DNA of 64,000 nt from Pseudomonas guariconensis (GCF_024127895.1 NZ_JAMYBK010000003.1:62001-126000); one strand, 5' to 3'. Shown: positions 16,694 through 25,739, counted from the stretch's first letter. The notes: generated by a model from the letters alone, not told the origin. Numbers and translations are program-made.

Positions 16694-17053
16694 TCACTCG
16701 ATCAGCAATCCCACCTGCAACCGCCTGGGCAGCCGCCTCACCACCAACTGGTGCGAGCGCTGCAACAGCTCGCACAGCTCTTCGCGCCCCATGGGGTAGG
16801 GCGGTGCCATGCTGATCCAGCGTGCCCGTGCCAGGTAGGGCGCCGGGCGGATGCCAGGGCGGTCGCAGTAGCCGAGGAACAGGTCGTCGGCCACCTTGAA
16901 CGACAACCCCGCTCCCGCCAGGTCGAGCACCGCGAACATCTTGTTGCCTGCCACCGAGAACACCCGGATACCGCCCCACTTGTAGTCTTCCCGTGCCCCG
17001 GGCAGCCCCAGGCAGAAGGCCGCCACTTCGTCCGGTGTCATCTTCCTAGACAT
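16694..17053 (-). CDS. MmcQ/YjbR-family protein
   Basis: A 119-residue protein with the CyaY-like/YjbR fold pattern: MTPDEVAAFCLGLPGAREDYKWG, FSVAGNKMFAVLDL, LSFKVADD and a RARWISMAPP strand. Members bind DNA or are of unknown role. The ATG at 17053 is chosen because the family N-terminus begins there; it overlaps the end of the LysR gene by eight bases, so the two are probably cotranscribed. A hairpin follows the stop. Confidence 0.88.
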   Translation of the reverse strand: MSRKMTPDEVAAFCLGLPGAREDYKWGGIRVFSVAGNKMFAVLDLAGAGLSFKVADDLFLGYCDRPGIRPAPYLARARWISMAPPYPMGREELCELLQRSHQLVVRRLPRRLQVGLLIE

Positions 17054-17948
17054 AGCGCTCTCCACAACCCTCGAACGACGCCGCCAGGTGGTCGATCCAC
17101 ACGCGCATCGCCGGCAGCAGCCCACGCCGGTGAGGGTAGACCGCCTGCAGCCACCCGCCTGGCAGCGACCAGTCAGGCAGCAGGCGTACCAGTTCGCCAC
17201 GCTCCAGTTCCTCTTCGCAGAACATGCTCGGCAGGGCCGTGAAACCCAGCCCGGCGCGCACGGCCGCCTTGCGCACGACGAAGTCGTCGATGGCCAGGCG
17301 TGGCTCCAGCGCCACTTCCTGTTGCTGGTCATTTGGCCCGATCAGGCGAAAATGCACCAGCCGATCGGCCTCGGTCGCCCCCAGCACCGGCAGGCTGGCC
17401 AGCTCCGACGGGTCTTGCAGGTGGTCGGCGAAGCCCGGGGCGGCCACCAGTTGCATCTGTGCCTGGCGCAACCGGCGGGTGACCAGGGCCGGTTCTTCGT
17501 CCCCCAGGTCACGCACCCGCAGGGCCACGTCGATGCCCTCGGAAATCAGGTCGACCCGGCGGTTGAGCAAGACCATGTCCAGCTGTACCAGCGGATACTG
17601 TGCGAGGAAGCGGCTGATGATCTCTGGCAGGAAGGCATGGGCCAGGGCCACCGGGCACGACACCCGCAGGCGCCCGCGCGGCTCGCTGCTCATGCTCGCC
17701 ACCACTTCGTCGGCGGCCTCTGCCTCCAGCAGCATCGCCTGGCAATGGTGCAAGTAGCGCTCGCCCACGACGGTCAGCTTCAGTTGCCGGGTGGTGCGCT
17801 GCAGCAGGCGGGTGCCCAGGCGCTCCTCCAACTCGGCGATACGCCGCGACAGGCGCGACTTGGGGATGCCCAACTGGCGGCCGGCGGCGGCGAAGCCACC
17901 GGCCTCAACCACCTTGGCGAAGTAGAACAGGTCATTGAAGTCTTGCAT
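17046..17948 (-). CDS. LysR-type regulator divergent from azoR
   Basis: A 300-residue protein with an N-terminal winged helix-turn-helix (FAAAGRQLGIPKSRLSRRIAELEERLG) and a periplasmic-binding-like effector domain from about residue 90. It belongs to the subfamily with a LLQRTTRQLKLT wing. The gene is divergent from the azoreductase gene, the usual arrangement for a LysR regulator and its target, and the 133-base gap contains an AT-rich stretch at about 17960-17995 where binding would be expected. Quinone-like or electrophilic effectors are likely but inferred. Confidence 0.9.
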   Translation of the reverse strand: MQDFNDLFYFAKVVEAGGFAAAGRQLGIPKSRLSRRIAELEERLGTRLLQRTTRQLKLTVVGERYLHHCQAMLLEAEAADEVVASMSSEPRGRLRVSCPVALAHAFLPEIISRFLAQYPLVQLDMVLLNRRVDLISEGIDVALRVRDLGDEEPALVTRRLRQAQMQLVAAPGFADHLQDPSELASLPVLGATEADRLVHFRLIGPNDQQQEVALEPRLAIDDFVVRKAAVRAGLGFTALPSMFCEEELERGELVRLLPDWSLPGGWLQAVYPHRRGLLPAMRVWIDHLAASFEGCGERYV

Positions 17949-18081
17949 TGGCGTATCTCATCGTTCCATACATAGGACAAACTAATGCATTTTTGCAGGC
18001 TTATCAGCCATTCGATGGGCCTATAGGATTCTCTCCATCGTGATCGCCCACCGCCGCGGTCTTCATTCACAGGAGAGTCCC

Positions 18082-18693
18082 ATGAAACTGTTGCATATCG
18101 ATTCGAGCATCCTGGGCGACAATTCCGCCTCCCGCCAGCTCAGCCGCGAAGTGGTCGAGGCCTGGAAAGCCGCCGACCCGAGCATCGAGGTGGTCTATCG
18201 CGATTTGGCCGCCGACGCCATCGCCCACTTCTCCGCCGCCACCCTGGTCGCCGCCGGCACCCCCGAGGACATGCGCGACGCCGCCCAGGCCTTCGAGGCC
18301 AAGCTGAGCCAGGAAACCCTGGACGAATTCCTCGCCGCCGACGCCGTGGTGATCGGTGCGCCGATGTACAACTTCACCGTGCCGACCCAGCTCAAGGCCT
18401 GGATCGACCGCATCGCCGTCGCCGGCAAGACCTTCCGCTACACCGAAGCCGGCCCGGAGGGCCTGTGCGGCGACAAGAAGGTGATCCTGGTCTCCACCTC
18501 CGGTGGCCTGCACCATGGCCAGCCAACTGGCGTCGGCCACGAGGAGTTCCTCAAGGTCCTGCTTGGCTTCATCGGCATCACCGACCTGGAGATCGTCCGC
18601 GCCCATGGCCTGGCCTACGGCCCGGAGCAGCGCAGCCAGGCCATCGACGCCGCCCAGGCGCGGATCGCCAACGAGCTGTTCGCCGCCGCGTGA
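18082..18693 (+). CDS. azoR: FMN-dependent NADH:quinone/azo reductase AzoR
   Basis: A 203-residue flavodoxin-fold enzyme. It has the phosphate loop region [19 protein letters not shown], the flavin-contact [27 protein letters not shown] and the VSTSGG turn before [13 protein letters not shown], all standard for AzoR. It reduces quinones and azo compounds by two-electron transfer with NADH. The ATG at 18082 follows aggagag at ideal spacing. An intrinsic terminator follows, so it is a single-gene unit, probably controlled by the divergent LysR. Confidence 0.95.
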   Translation: MKLLHIDSSILGDNSASRQLSREVVEAWKAADPSIEVVYRDLAADAIAHFSAATLVAAGTPEDMRDAAQAFEAKLSQETLDEFLAADAVVIGAPMYNFTVPTQLKAWIDRIAVAGKTFRYTEAGPEGLCGDKKVILVSTSGGLHHGQPTGVGHEEFLKVLLGFIGITDLEIVRAHGLAYGPEQRSQAIDAAQARIANELFAAA

Positions 18694-18712
18694 TCGTGGT
18701 CTTGTAGAAAAC

Positions 18713-18744
18713 CGGCTGGCGCCTCGTGCGTCAGCCGATTTTTT
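18713..18744 (+). terminator. Rho-independent terminator of azoR
   Basis: The stem cggctggcgc pairs with gcgtcagccg (one bulge), followed at once by atttttt. It lies 20 bases after the azoR stop and touches the end of the convergent MFS gene. Confidence 0.85.
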
Positions 18745-19943
18745 CATGGGGCTTGCAAGCGTCGGCCACGGCGGGCGAGCAACAGGCTCAGGCCCACCCC
18801 TGCCAGGGCGAGCAGGGCGGCGGCACAGAAGATCGAGGCATAGCCCAGGTGCACGGCCACCGCGCCCATCACCGGGCCGGCGATGGCCAGGGCCAGGTCG
18901 AAGAACACCGCATAGGCGCCGAGCCCCGCACCTCGGCTGCTGCTGGGCACCTGCCTGATCGCCTCCACGCCCAGGGCCGGATACACCAGCGACAGGCCGA
19001 AGCCGGTGAGGCCGGCGCCGAGCAGCGCCCAGGCCGGCGAAGGCGCCAGCCACAGCAAGGTCAGCCCCAGCACCTCGGTGGCCATGCAGGCGATGGCCAC
19101 GTTGTAGCCGCCGAAGCGGTTGACCGCGTTGACGAACAGCAGCCGGGAGAGGATGAAGCACAGGCCGAAGGCGCTCAGGCACCAGGCCGCGCCAACCCAG
19201 CCGCGTTCCAGGTAATAGAGGGTGACGAAGGTGGTCAGGGTGCCATAGCCGATCGACGCCAGGGTCAGCCCCAGGCCACAGGGCGCCACCCGGCCGAAAG
19301 CCGACCAGAAGGGCAGCCGCTCGCCCTGCACGACCACCGCGTTCGGCCGGGTACGCAGCACTAGCAAGGCGAGCAGGGCCAGTGCCAGCAGGGCCGGGCC
19401 GAGTGCACTGAAGCCCAGCCCGTCCACCAGCAGCACGCCTGCCGGCGCGCCAATGGCGATGGCGCCATAGGAGGCGATGCCGTTCCAGGAGATCACCCGC
19501 GCCGTGTGCTCGCTGCCCACCTGGCCGATCCCCCAACTCAAGGTGGCCACGCCGATCAGCCCCTGGGCGATGCCTAGCAGCAGCCGCCCACCCAGCAGCA
19601 GCAACAGGCTCAGCCAGGGCAGGGCGAGGGTCCAGGCCGAGAGCAGGGTCAGCACGCCGCAACCGGCGATGCCGTACAAGCCATAACGGATCGCCCGCTT
19701 GCCGCCCAGGCCGTCCGCCACCCGTCCGGCGAAAGGCCGGCTGAGCAGGGTGGTCAGGTATTGCAGGCCAATGGTCAGCCCGGCGATCACCGCACCGAAA
19801 CCCAGTCGGTCGTGCACGTAGCTGGGCAGCACGGCGATCGGCAGGCCGATGCAGAGGAAGGCGATGAAGGTATAGAAGACGATCGAAAGGATCTGCTGGG
19901 TGATGCCGAAGGTGCTGCTGGGGGCGGGCTGATGCGCGGTCAT
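18744..19943 (-). CDS. MFS transporter, YhhS/YfcJ type
   Basis: A 399-residue carrier with 12 predicted transmembrane helices. The MFS loop 2-3 motif is seen as GRVADGLGGKRAIRYGLYG, and the domain pattern matches the YhhS/YfcJ branch of putative sugar or drug effluxers (LPSYVHDRLGFGAVIAGLTIGLQYLTTLLSRPFAG). Substrate unknown. It is convergent with azoR and shares its terminator region. A C-terminal basic tail (RRGRRLQAP) is cytoplasmic. Confidence 0.88.
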   Translation of the reverse strand: MTAHQPAPSSTFGITQQILSIVFYTFIAFLCIGLPIAVLPSYVHDRLGFGAVIAGLTIGLQYLTTLLSRPFAGRVADGLGGKRAIRYGLYGIAGCGVLTLLSAWTLALPWLSLLLLLGGRLLLGIAQGLIGVATLSWGIGQVGSEHTARVISWNGIASYGAIAIGAPAGVLLVDGLGFSALGPALLALALLALLVLRTRPNAVVVQGERLPFWSAFGRVAPCGLGLTLASIGYGTLTTFVTLYYLERGWVGAAWCLSAFGLCFILSRLLFVNAVNRFGGYNVAIACMATEVLGLTLLWLAPSPAWALLGAGLTGFGLSLVYPALGVEAIRQVPSSSRGAGLGAYAVFFDLALAIAGPVMGAVAVHLGYASIFCAAALLALAGVGLSLLLARRGRRLQAP

Positions 19944-20060
19944 GGGCTCGTTCGCGGGTGGGCGGTGGGGCAGGAGCCCATCATGGCGGGTGCCGGATGG
20001 AAAAGAAAGCAGGCTAACGATTTTTTCGTCTGCCGGTCAGTCGGGTGGGGCTTGAGGCCT

Positions 20061-20080
20061 TGGGGCCGCAAGCGGCCCCA
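20061..20080 (-). terminator. GC hairpin after ybiT
   Basis: A perfect 9-bp stem, tggggccgc with gcggcccca, with a two-base loop, about 30 bases beyond the ybiT stop. It has no T-run on that strand. The same stem type recurs after other genes in the window. Confidence 0.55.
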
Positions 20081-20107
20081 GGCACGACCAAGCGATGCCG
20101 GACGAGG

Positions 20108-21694
<1,587 letters not shown>

Positions 21695-22567
21695 GTGCTT
21701 GTCCTGCGGGGGTTCCAGAGGTGTATTTAGGCCCCTCTCGTGCGTTTTGGGCCAATTTCGGGCCAATTCGACTCGGGGCGGCAGCTTCTCCAGCTCCCTC
21801 CAGTCCGAGGAGGAGCTGATCCATTTCGCGTAGGTAGAGAGCAACATCTCGACGCAGTGGCTGAGCGGGTTGGCGATGAACGCGAGGTTCATTCCAGCTA
21901 TCAGGCACAGGGGTGCGTAGGTGTGGCGGGTGTCGTACTGCCGGCGTTCACGGATGTCCAGCGCCTTGGGCGCTGCTTTGAAGGGGCGGATTGTAACACT
22001 TGGCTCGTTGATCCACAGCCCACCTTTGCTTGGCTGGAAGACGAAGGGGCTGACCGGATTGGCCGATTTGGAAGCCATGCGCTTCAAGTTTGCCACTCGC
22101 CGGGCCTGGCTGACGGCATTGAGCGCCCGCTCGTTGAGCAGGATGGTTCGGTGATTCTTGGTCTTGGTGCGCTCTTGTGGCGCTCGATTGATGATGATCC
22201 GGCGTATGACTGCAGTTCGCTCCTCCAGATCGACGTCATCCCACTGAAGGCCCATTGCCTCACCAGGCCGAACCCCCGTGAAGAAGCAGAACTCGAAGAA
22301 GGCTGCGTAGATTTGGGAGTACTTGCGCAGGCTGCCGTAAAGGTGAGCAATGATCGCTTCCGCCTCGGTCCTGGTGTATGGATCGACGACCTTCTTTACG
22401 GCCTTTGGCTTGTCCAGGGAAGCAGTCGGGTTCTTGGCGATCAGCCCGTCCAGCACGGCCGTTTTGAATACGCTCGACAACTTGATGATCGCGTTTCGCT
22501 TCACACCTACTGAAGTCCACTGAATCTGCGAGATGACGCTGCGGAGCAGAGTCGTTGCGAGTGGTCG
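21695..22567 (-). pseudogene. Tyrosine-recombinase remnant reading in frame into ybiT
   Basis: About 290 codons match the middle and C-terminal catalytic part of a phage integrase. The N-terminal arm-binding domain is missing, and the frame begins directly after the stop of an upstream phage gene. Visible active-site elements are the first Arg in TGVRPGE, a Lys in RTKTKNHRT, the RH of YDTRHTY, a His in SHCVEM, and the nucleophile Tyr in STYAKW. The usual LGH motif is LSH here, and nearby residues look drifted. No stop separates it from the ybiT TTG. It is almost certainly inactive and marks one end of a former prophage or island. Confidence 0.85.
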
Positions 22568-22585
22568 AGTAAAACATGCATCGGT

Positions 22586-22756
22586 TTAAGAGAAATCTTT
22601 CATGCTTCGGGCCGAGACGAGGTGATCGGGCTCTACCTCCAGTACCTCAACTCGACCATTACGCGAGCTGGTCACCTCAATCGTGTAGCTCGCGATCGTG
22701 CCGTCGACGCGCTCAGTGTGGCCGAGGCATTTGAAGGTGAGGGTGGGTTCGGTCAT
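22586..22756 (-). pseudogene. Small phage-type gene, probably frameshifted near its 3' end
   Basis: The frame starts at ATG 22756 (tctggagcccagc upstream) and encodes 56 residues, MTEPTLTFKCLGHTERVDGT onward, with SRNGRVEVLEVEPDHLVSARSMK near its end, then stops at TAA 22586. One base out of phase, the reading continues with [13 protein letters not shown]. That looks like the natural continuation and implies loss of one A in an AAAA run at about 22608. The stop and the integrase remnant share a frame, so a deletion seems to have joined the two genes. Function unknown. Confidence 0.55.
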
Positions 22757-22792
22757 GCTGGGCTCCAGAGGCTGCCGTAGGGCTGGCCGTGT

Positions 22793-22841
22793 ATACACAT
22801 GGACCCCATTCTATAAGCTATAGAATGGGGTCCATGTGTAT
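22793..22841. repeat. Perfect 23-bp inverted repeat with 3-base loop
   Basis: The left arm 22793-22815 begins atacacatggacccc and ends ctata. The right arm 22819-22841 is its exact reverse complement, separated by agc. A 46-of-46 paired hairpin is unusual here. It overlaps no well-supported gene and sits between the small phage gene and the antitoxin gene, so it could serve as a bidirectional terminator, a cruciform, or the scar of a palindromic insertion. Confidence 0.9.
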
Positions 22842-22895
22842 GGGGCGAGTGGGAAAGATCCGGCGCTTGACCGGGCTCACTGGAGCAGGGCGAGG

Positions 22896-23198
22896 TTATG
22901 CGTGAGCAGCCTCTTGCTCCGGCACCAGTCGCACCTCAACGCGTTGGCCCAGTGCACGAGCGGCGCTGGCTAGGGTCGCCAGCGTCATGCCTGGGTCGTC
23001 TTGGTCTAGTGCGCGGTCCACTGCGGTACGACTGGTGTGCATGCGCGCAGCCAGGGCTTTCTTTGTCACCTTCTGGCTTTTCATGGCTTCAGCGATTTGC
23101 CAAGAGATGACTCGCTTGAGGGCAGCAGCGGACACTTCCTCTGCGAGACCTTGCTCTGCAAGGAAATCGTCGAAATCGGAGCCGATGTGCTGGTTCAT
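22896..23198 (-). CDS. XRE-family antitoxin (HigA-like)
   Basis: A 100-residue protein whose centre is a helix-turn-helix (KKALAARMHTSRTAVDRALDQDDPGMTLATLASAARALG). It overlaps the upstream toxin gene by four bases (ATGA), the normal toxin-first order of HigBA-type modules. The N-terminal part, MNQHIGSDFDDFLAEQGLAEEV, is acidic and would contact the toxin. It should repress its own promoter and neutralise the partner. The flanking genes are decayed phage sequence but this frame looks intact. Confidence 0.85.
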   Translation of the reverse strand: MNQHIGSDFDDFLAEQGLAEEVSAAALKRVISWQIAEAMKSQKVTKKALAARMHTSRTAVDRALDQDDPGMTLATLASAARALGQRVEVRLVPEQEAAHA

Positions 23199-23551
23199 TG
23201 CTTGTTCCTCTCTAGTGTTGCTTTGCGTTGCCTGGCGGTTTCCAAGTCAGACGCGGGTGTTTTCTGGCTCTTCTTGATGAAGCCGTGAAGCAGAACCATG
23301 ACGTTCCCGTCCACGGTGAAGAGCACGCGGGCGATGGTATCGACTAGGTTGACCCTGACCTCCCAGAGGCCTTTATCAAGCTTTCTGACAACTGGCATTC
23401 CGATTGGCCAGCCGATCTGGACCGTTTTGATTTCTGTTCCGATCATCCGCTTGTGATCGCGAGGCAGGTCGGTCAGCCATTCGCGCACCGGCTCATTGCC
23501 CGCTTCCGTGCGATAAAAACTGACGTGCAATGTTGGTGGGATTTCACTCAT
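23195..23551 (-). CDS. RelE/HigB-type toxin (Gp49-like)
   Basis: A 118-residue basic protein of the phage-derived Gp49/HigB-like group. It has the pattern SFYRTEAGNEPVREWLTDLP, the middle VRKLDKGLWEVRVNL and LFTVDGNVMVLLHGFIKKSQKTP, which is the typical beta-sheet and C-terminal FxKKxxKTP end of ribosome-dependent mRNA interferases. The antitoxin gene follows with a 4-base overlap. An AT-rich promoter region with a tgagtgtaccaaaaatgg stretch lies just upstream of the ATG (about 23552-23575). Confidence 0.87.
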   Translation of the reverse strand: MSEIPPTLHVSFYRTEAGNEPVREWLTDLPRDHKRMIGTEIKTVQIGWPIGMPVVRKLDKGLWEVRVNLVDTIARVLFTVDGNVMVLLHGFIKKSQKTPASDLETARQRKATLERNKQ

Positions 23552-23845
23552 GTGTTGAGTGTACCAAAAATGGTGCGTTACGCAACGTTCGGCGGGAGTT
23601 CGTCAAGGATATGGGTGGATTCGGCAGGAGCAGGGCGGCCCGGCGCTTGGCCGGGCTTGGGGTTACCGGAAATTTCTCTCGACAATCAGGTCGTAACAGC
23701 GGCGAGCGACGGTCGCGAAGTACAGGCCGCTTAGCCAGAGCAGACCTACAAAGCCAGCGGCAAGCAATGCACCGAGGCTTTGTCCACCTCCGGTCCGAAA
23801 GGACGGCGGTGGCAGGCTCGGGTCGCTCCCGAAAGTGAACGCGAC
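23552..23845. other. Gap in the mobile remnant, possibly holding a gene tail
   Basis: The first 30 bases are the toxin promoter. A minus-strand frame ends at TAA 23663-23665 and its last 55 codons read like a real protein end: GALLAAGFVGLLWLSGLYFA as a membrane segment, then RRCYDLIVERNFR. No start codon with a ribosome site is visible, so it may be the surviving 3' part of a phage gene. Confidence 0.35.
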
Positions 23846-24082
23846 ATGGCCAGCCCTAGCCAGGCCGATGCTGATCCGACCATCCAGCTGGCCGACGAGA
23901 TCATGGCTCGCGTTGAGGATATTCGGCTGCCAACGGGGGCGCTGGACAATGAAGGACTGCCGGTCACTGTCTCTGCCCGCGAGCTGCTGGTCCAGGCCGA
24001 CGAAAACATCAAGGCTGCCCAGCAGGATGCCCGAGGATTAGCCGCTGCCGCCGCCTGCTTCCTGCAGCGTGGTTTAGACTGA
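23846..24082 (+). CDS. Small phage-type protein of unknown function
   Basis: A 78-residue acidic, Ala-rich protein, MASPSQADADPTIQLADEIM onward, ending in a predicted helix NIKAAQQDARGLAAAAACFLQRG. Composition and size resemble small prophage or island proteins with helical ends. The ATG at 23846 is preferred over 23780 because the residues before it look non-coding. The ribosome site is weak. Function not recognised. An opposite-strand frame overlaps it, so one of the two is spurious. Confidence 0.5.
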   Translation: MASPSQADADPTIQLADEIMARVEDIRLPTGALDNEGLPVTVSARELLVQADENIKAAQQDARGLAAAAACFLQRGLD

Positions 24083-24116
24083 GCTCAATCTGCCACCACA
24101 ATGAGAAGAAACCATC

Positions 24117-24488
24117 ATGAAATGGCTTCCGCTGCTAATGCTCCCGCTCATGGTGTCCGGGTGCGCTACGACCGGTAAATATGAGAAGGTTCTACAAAGC
24201 TGGGTTGGCTCTAGTGAGCTGGATTTGGTGCGAAGCTGGGGGCCGCCGCAGCAAACATATGAAGCAAGTGACAGGAAATTTCTGATCTACTCGAGTAGCA
24301 ATGACATGTATCTGCCAGGTAGTGCGCCTACGTACCAGACCACGGTCGTGGGCAACACCGCATACACCAACTCGTATGGCGGAACCCCCGCTATGAATAT
24401 TCAGCTGTCCTGCACCACTACATTTGAGATCACCGCCGATGTCATTACCAGCTGGCAGTGGCGGGGTAACAATTGCGTATCCAGGTAG
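24117..24488 (+). CDS. Small outer-membrane-type lipoprotein
   Basis: A 123-residue protein with a lipoprotein signal peptide: basic start, hydrophobic run LPLLMLPLMVSG, and lipobox VSGC with Cys at residue 16. The mature part has an SSELDLVRSWGPPQQTY segment, a repeated Tyr/Ser-rich middle and two Cys (LSCTTT and NNCVSR) that may pair. The fold resembles small SmpA/OmlA-like lipoproteins in its WGPPQ turn, but this is a weak resemblance. A gaagaaa stretch precedes the ATG. GC content is lower than in the core genes, in line with acquired DNA. Confidence 0.75.
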   Translation: MKWLPLLMLPLMVSGCATTGKYEKVLQSWVGSSELDLVRSWGPPQQTYEASDRKFLIYSSSNDMYLPGSAPTYQTTVVGNTAYTNSYGGTPAMNIQLSCTTTFEITADVITSWQWRGNNCVSR

Positions 24489-24520
24489 CTAAATAGTTGG
24501 GAAACCGTCTACTTCCGACC

Positions 24521-24557
24521 CATAGGCTTGCCCCATCCACAAAGGAGCAAGCCTATG
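24521..24557 (+). promoter_or_regulatory. Hairpin enclosing a ribosome-binding site and start codon
   Basis: The arms cataggcttgc (24521-24531) and gcaagcctatg (24547-24557) are perfectly complementary over 11 bp. The loop contains aaagga, and the right arm ends in the ATG of a 31-codon frame. The fold would bury the start codon while exposing the purine run in the loop, a layout that could gate translation. Confidence 0.55.
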
Positions 24558-24650
24558 CGTTTCGAATGCATCAAGGCTGTCGTTCAGGCAGCTGTACCAC
24601 ACTTTCTGACCCTTCTCTTGTCCGCGCCCCATCGCTGGGCGCCGCAGTAG
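24555..24650 (+). CDS. 31-residue open frame behind a hairpin
   Basis: The frame ATG 24555 to TAG 24650 encodes 31 residues starting MRFECIKAVVQAAVPHF and ending with HRWAPQ. An aaggag lies eight bases upstream. It contains a short hydrophobic stretch (VPHFLTLLLSAP). It precedes the truncated HNH gene, whose ribosome site (aggagg) overlaps its stop codon, so coupling is likely. It could be a small membrane peptide or a leader. No family recognised. Confidence 0.4.
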   Translation: MRFECIKAVVQAAVPHFLTLLLSAPHRWAPQ

Positions 24651-24662
24651 GAGGCCGTTGAT

Positions 24663-24776
24663 ATGTTGACCGCACAACGCCTGCGCGAACTCCTGCACTA
24701 CGACCCCATCACTGGCATTTTCACTAACATCGCTCCGCGCAAGAAGGTGGTGGTGGGCAGTGTTGCTGGATCAGGT
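24663..24776 (+). pseudogene. HNH endonuclease, N-terminal fragment
   Basis: From ATG 24663 (taggagg upstream) the first 38 codons, MLTAQRLRELLHYDPITGIF then TNIAPRKKVVVGSVAGSG, match the start of phage HNH homing-type endonucleases, in which this segment is followed by a Tyr/Gly-rich strand and the HNH core. Here the reading passes into unrelated sequence after GSG (about 24776) and ends at 24893 with no His-Asn-His residues. The gene is therefore truncated, probably by the rearrangement that brought in the IS5-type end. Confidence 0.65.
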
Positions 24777-24889
24777 GCGCTATTACCAGAGCGAAGCTGG
24801 GGGGCGCTGCGTCTCTCCCGGCCTGGTCAAGGGGATAGCCACGGTGACGGTGAGTTATCAGTGAAATTTGTCAAATGTCACTGGCAAGT

Positions 24890-25153
24890 TTAATAGGGCG
24901 ATAGGCATGGATGGAGGAAGGCACTTGCCTGTCGTAGACACCGCCGCCAGCAGGCTAGCGTGACCATTGCGGCATAGCTTTTCGCAAGCTTGCAGTAACG
25001 GGTTGCCAGGCGGCGATGCTCCTTCAGCCAGCCGAACAGCCGCTCGATAACGTTCCGTTCCCTGTAACCGCTTCGTCCTGTTTTCTGCCACATCGGCACG
25101 AGACGAGGTGGTCGAACGTATCTATTGCGTTCGGCGCGTCGCCGGCTAGGCGT
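24890..25153 (-). mobile_element. IS5-family transposase, C-terminal remnant
   Basis: About 88 codons ending at TAA 24890 carry the C-terminal part of a DDE transposase: RERNVIERLFGWLKEHRRLATRY contains the catalytic Glu in the Y-(2)-R-(3)-E context, followed by KLAKSYAAMVTLACWRRCLRQ. The N-terminal Asp-containing parts are missing and the reading upstream of about 25153 is not coding. I could not find a matching pair of terminal inverted repeats. It is a dead fragment that forms the right border of the mobile remnant. Confidence 0.8.
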
Positions 25154-25239
25154 TGCAACGACGGCCCAGGCCATCACCATCGCCATTGGCAACGGGGATC
25201 TGGAGCGCTGAGCAGGCAAGCAGGGCTGCTGAGTCGCTT

Positions 25240-25674
25240 TCAGGCTTCGATGGAGGAATGATGGCCGGTAATCAGCCACTGCTGTTCGATCCGCTCGAAG
25301 GTGAAGAGAAAGCGGGCGGGCACGATCCGCTGCTCGCCCGCCTCGCGGAATACGAACGTGTACTGGCCGCCGACGACCACGGTGCCCAGCTTGCGGCTGA
25401 CGCGTTTCTTGAAGAAGCGGATGTCGCAGACCAGCCCTTCGTTGGCGAAGAAACTTTCGAAATAACTGCGCCGGCTATCGTCGCAGTCGCGGACCTCGTT
25501 GGACAGGGTCGGTACAAGGATCGCGTCCGGGGCGTAAAGCGCCAGGACTTTGTCCACATCCCGCGAGGCCACGGTGGCAGCCCATCGATAGAGCGCAGCC
25601 TTGGCGCCTGCCAGGCAGGCCAGTTCGACGTCGGCGTAGGGCTGAGTGTTGGCTGAGGTTTGGGCTTCATTCAT
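25240..25674 (-). CDS. SgcJ/EcaC-type NTF2-fold protein
   Basis: A 144-residue protein with an NTF2-like (DUF4440) cone fold: AALYRWAATVASRDVDKVLALYAPDAILVPTLSNEVR is the family hallmark, followed by strands VVGGQYTFVF and PARFLFTFERIEQQWLITGHHSS. Members are small enzymes or binding proteins of mostly unknown substrate. The ATG at 25674 is preferred to the GTG five codons earlier, since caggtatcc serves as its ribosome site. It is divergent from the dihydroorotase block across a Zur-like operator, so it may also answer to zinc. Confidence 0.85.
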   Translation of the reverse strand: MNEAQTSANTQPYADVELACLAGAKAALYRWAATVASRDVDKVLALYAPDAILVPTLSNEVRDCDDSRRSYFESFFANEGLVCDIRFFKKRVSRKLGTVVVGGQYTFVFREAGEQRIVPARFLFTFERIEQQWLITGHHSSIEA

Positions 25675-25719
25675 GGCGGATACCTGCACAGGCGGAAAGC
25701 GGTGGTCTATTTTTAATTT

Positions 25720-25739
25720 ATGTTACGTTATAACGAAAT
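25720..25739. promoter_or_regulatory. Zur-like operator between the SgcJ-type gene and the pyrC paralogue
   Basis: The bases atgttacgttataacgaaat contain a perfect 10-bp palindrome, cgttataacg. They match the element before rpmJ (27441-27460) at 17 of 20 positions. AT-rich palindromes of the GTTAT-AAC kind are typical Zur sites in proteobacteria, and both downstream genes are known classes of zinc-starvation paralogues. Confidence 0.75.

Noticed and set aside
17949-18081. A defined LysR operator between the regulator and azoR
   Set aside because: The gap is AT-rich and must hold one, but I could not choose a T-N11-A site with any certainty.
21695-25153. An intact prophage or integrative element
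   Set aside because: Only about 3.5 kb remain, with no structural, replication or transfer genes and several broken frames. No tRNA attachment site or direct repeat pair was found in the window.
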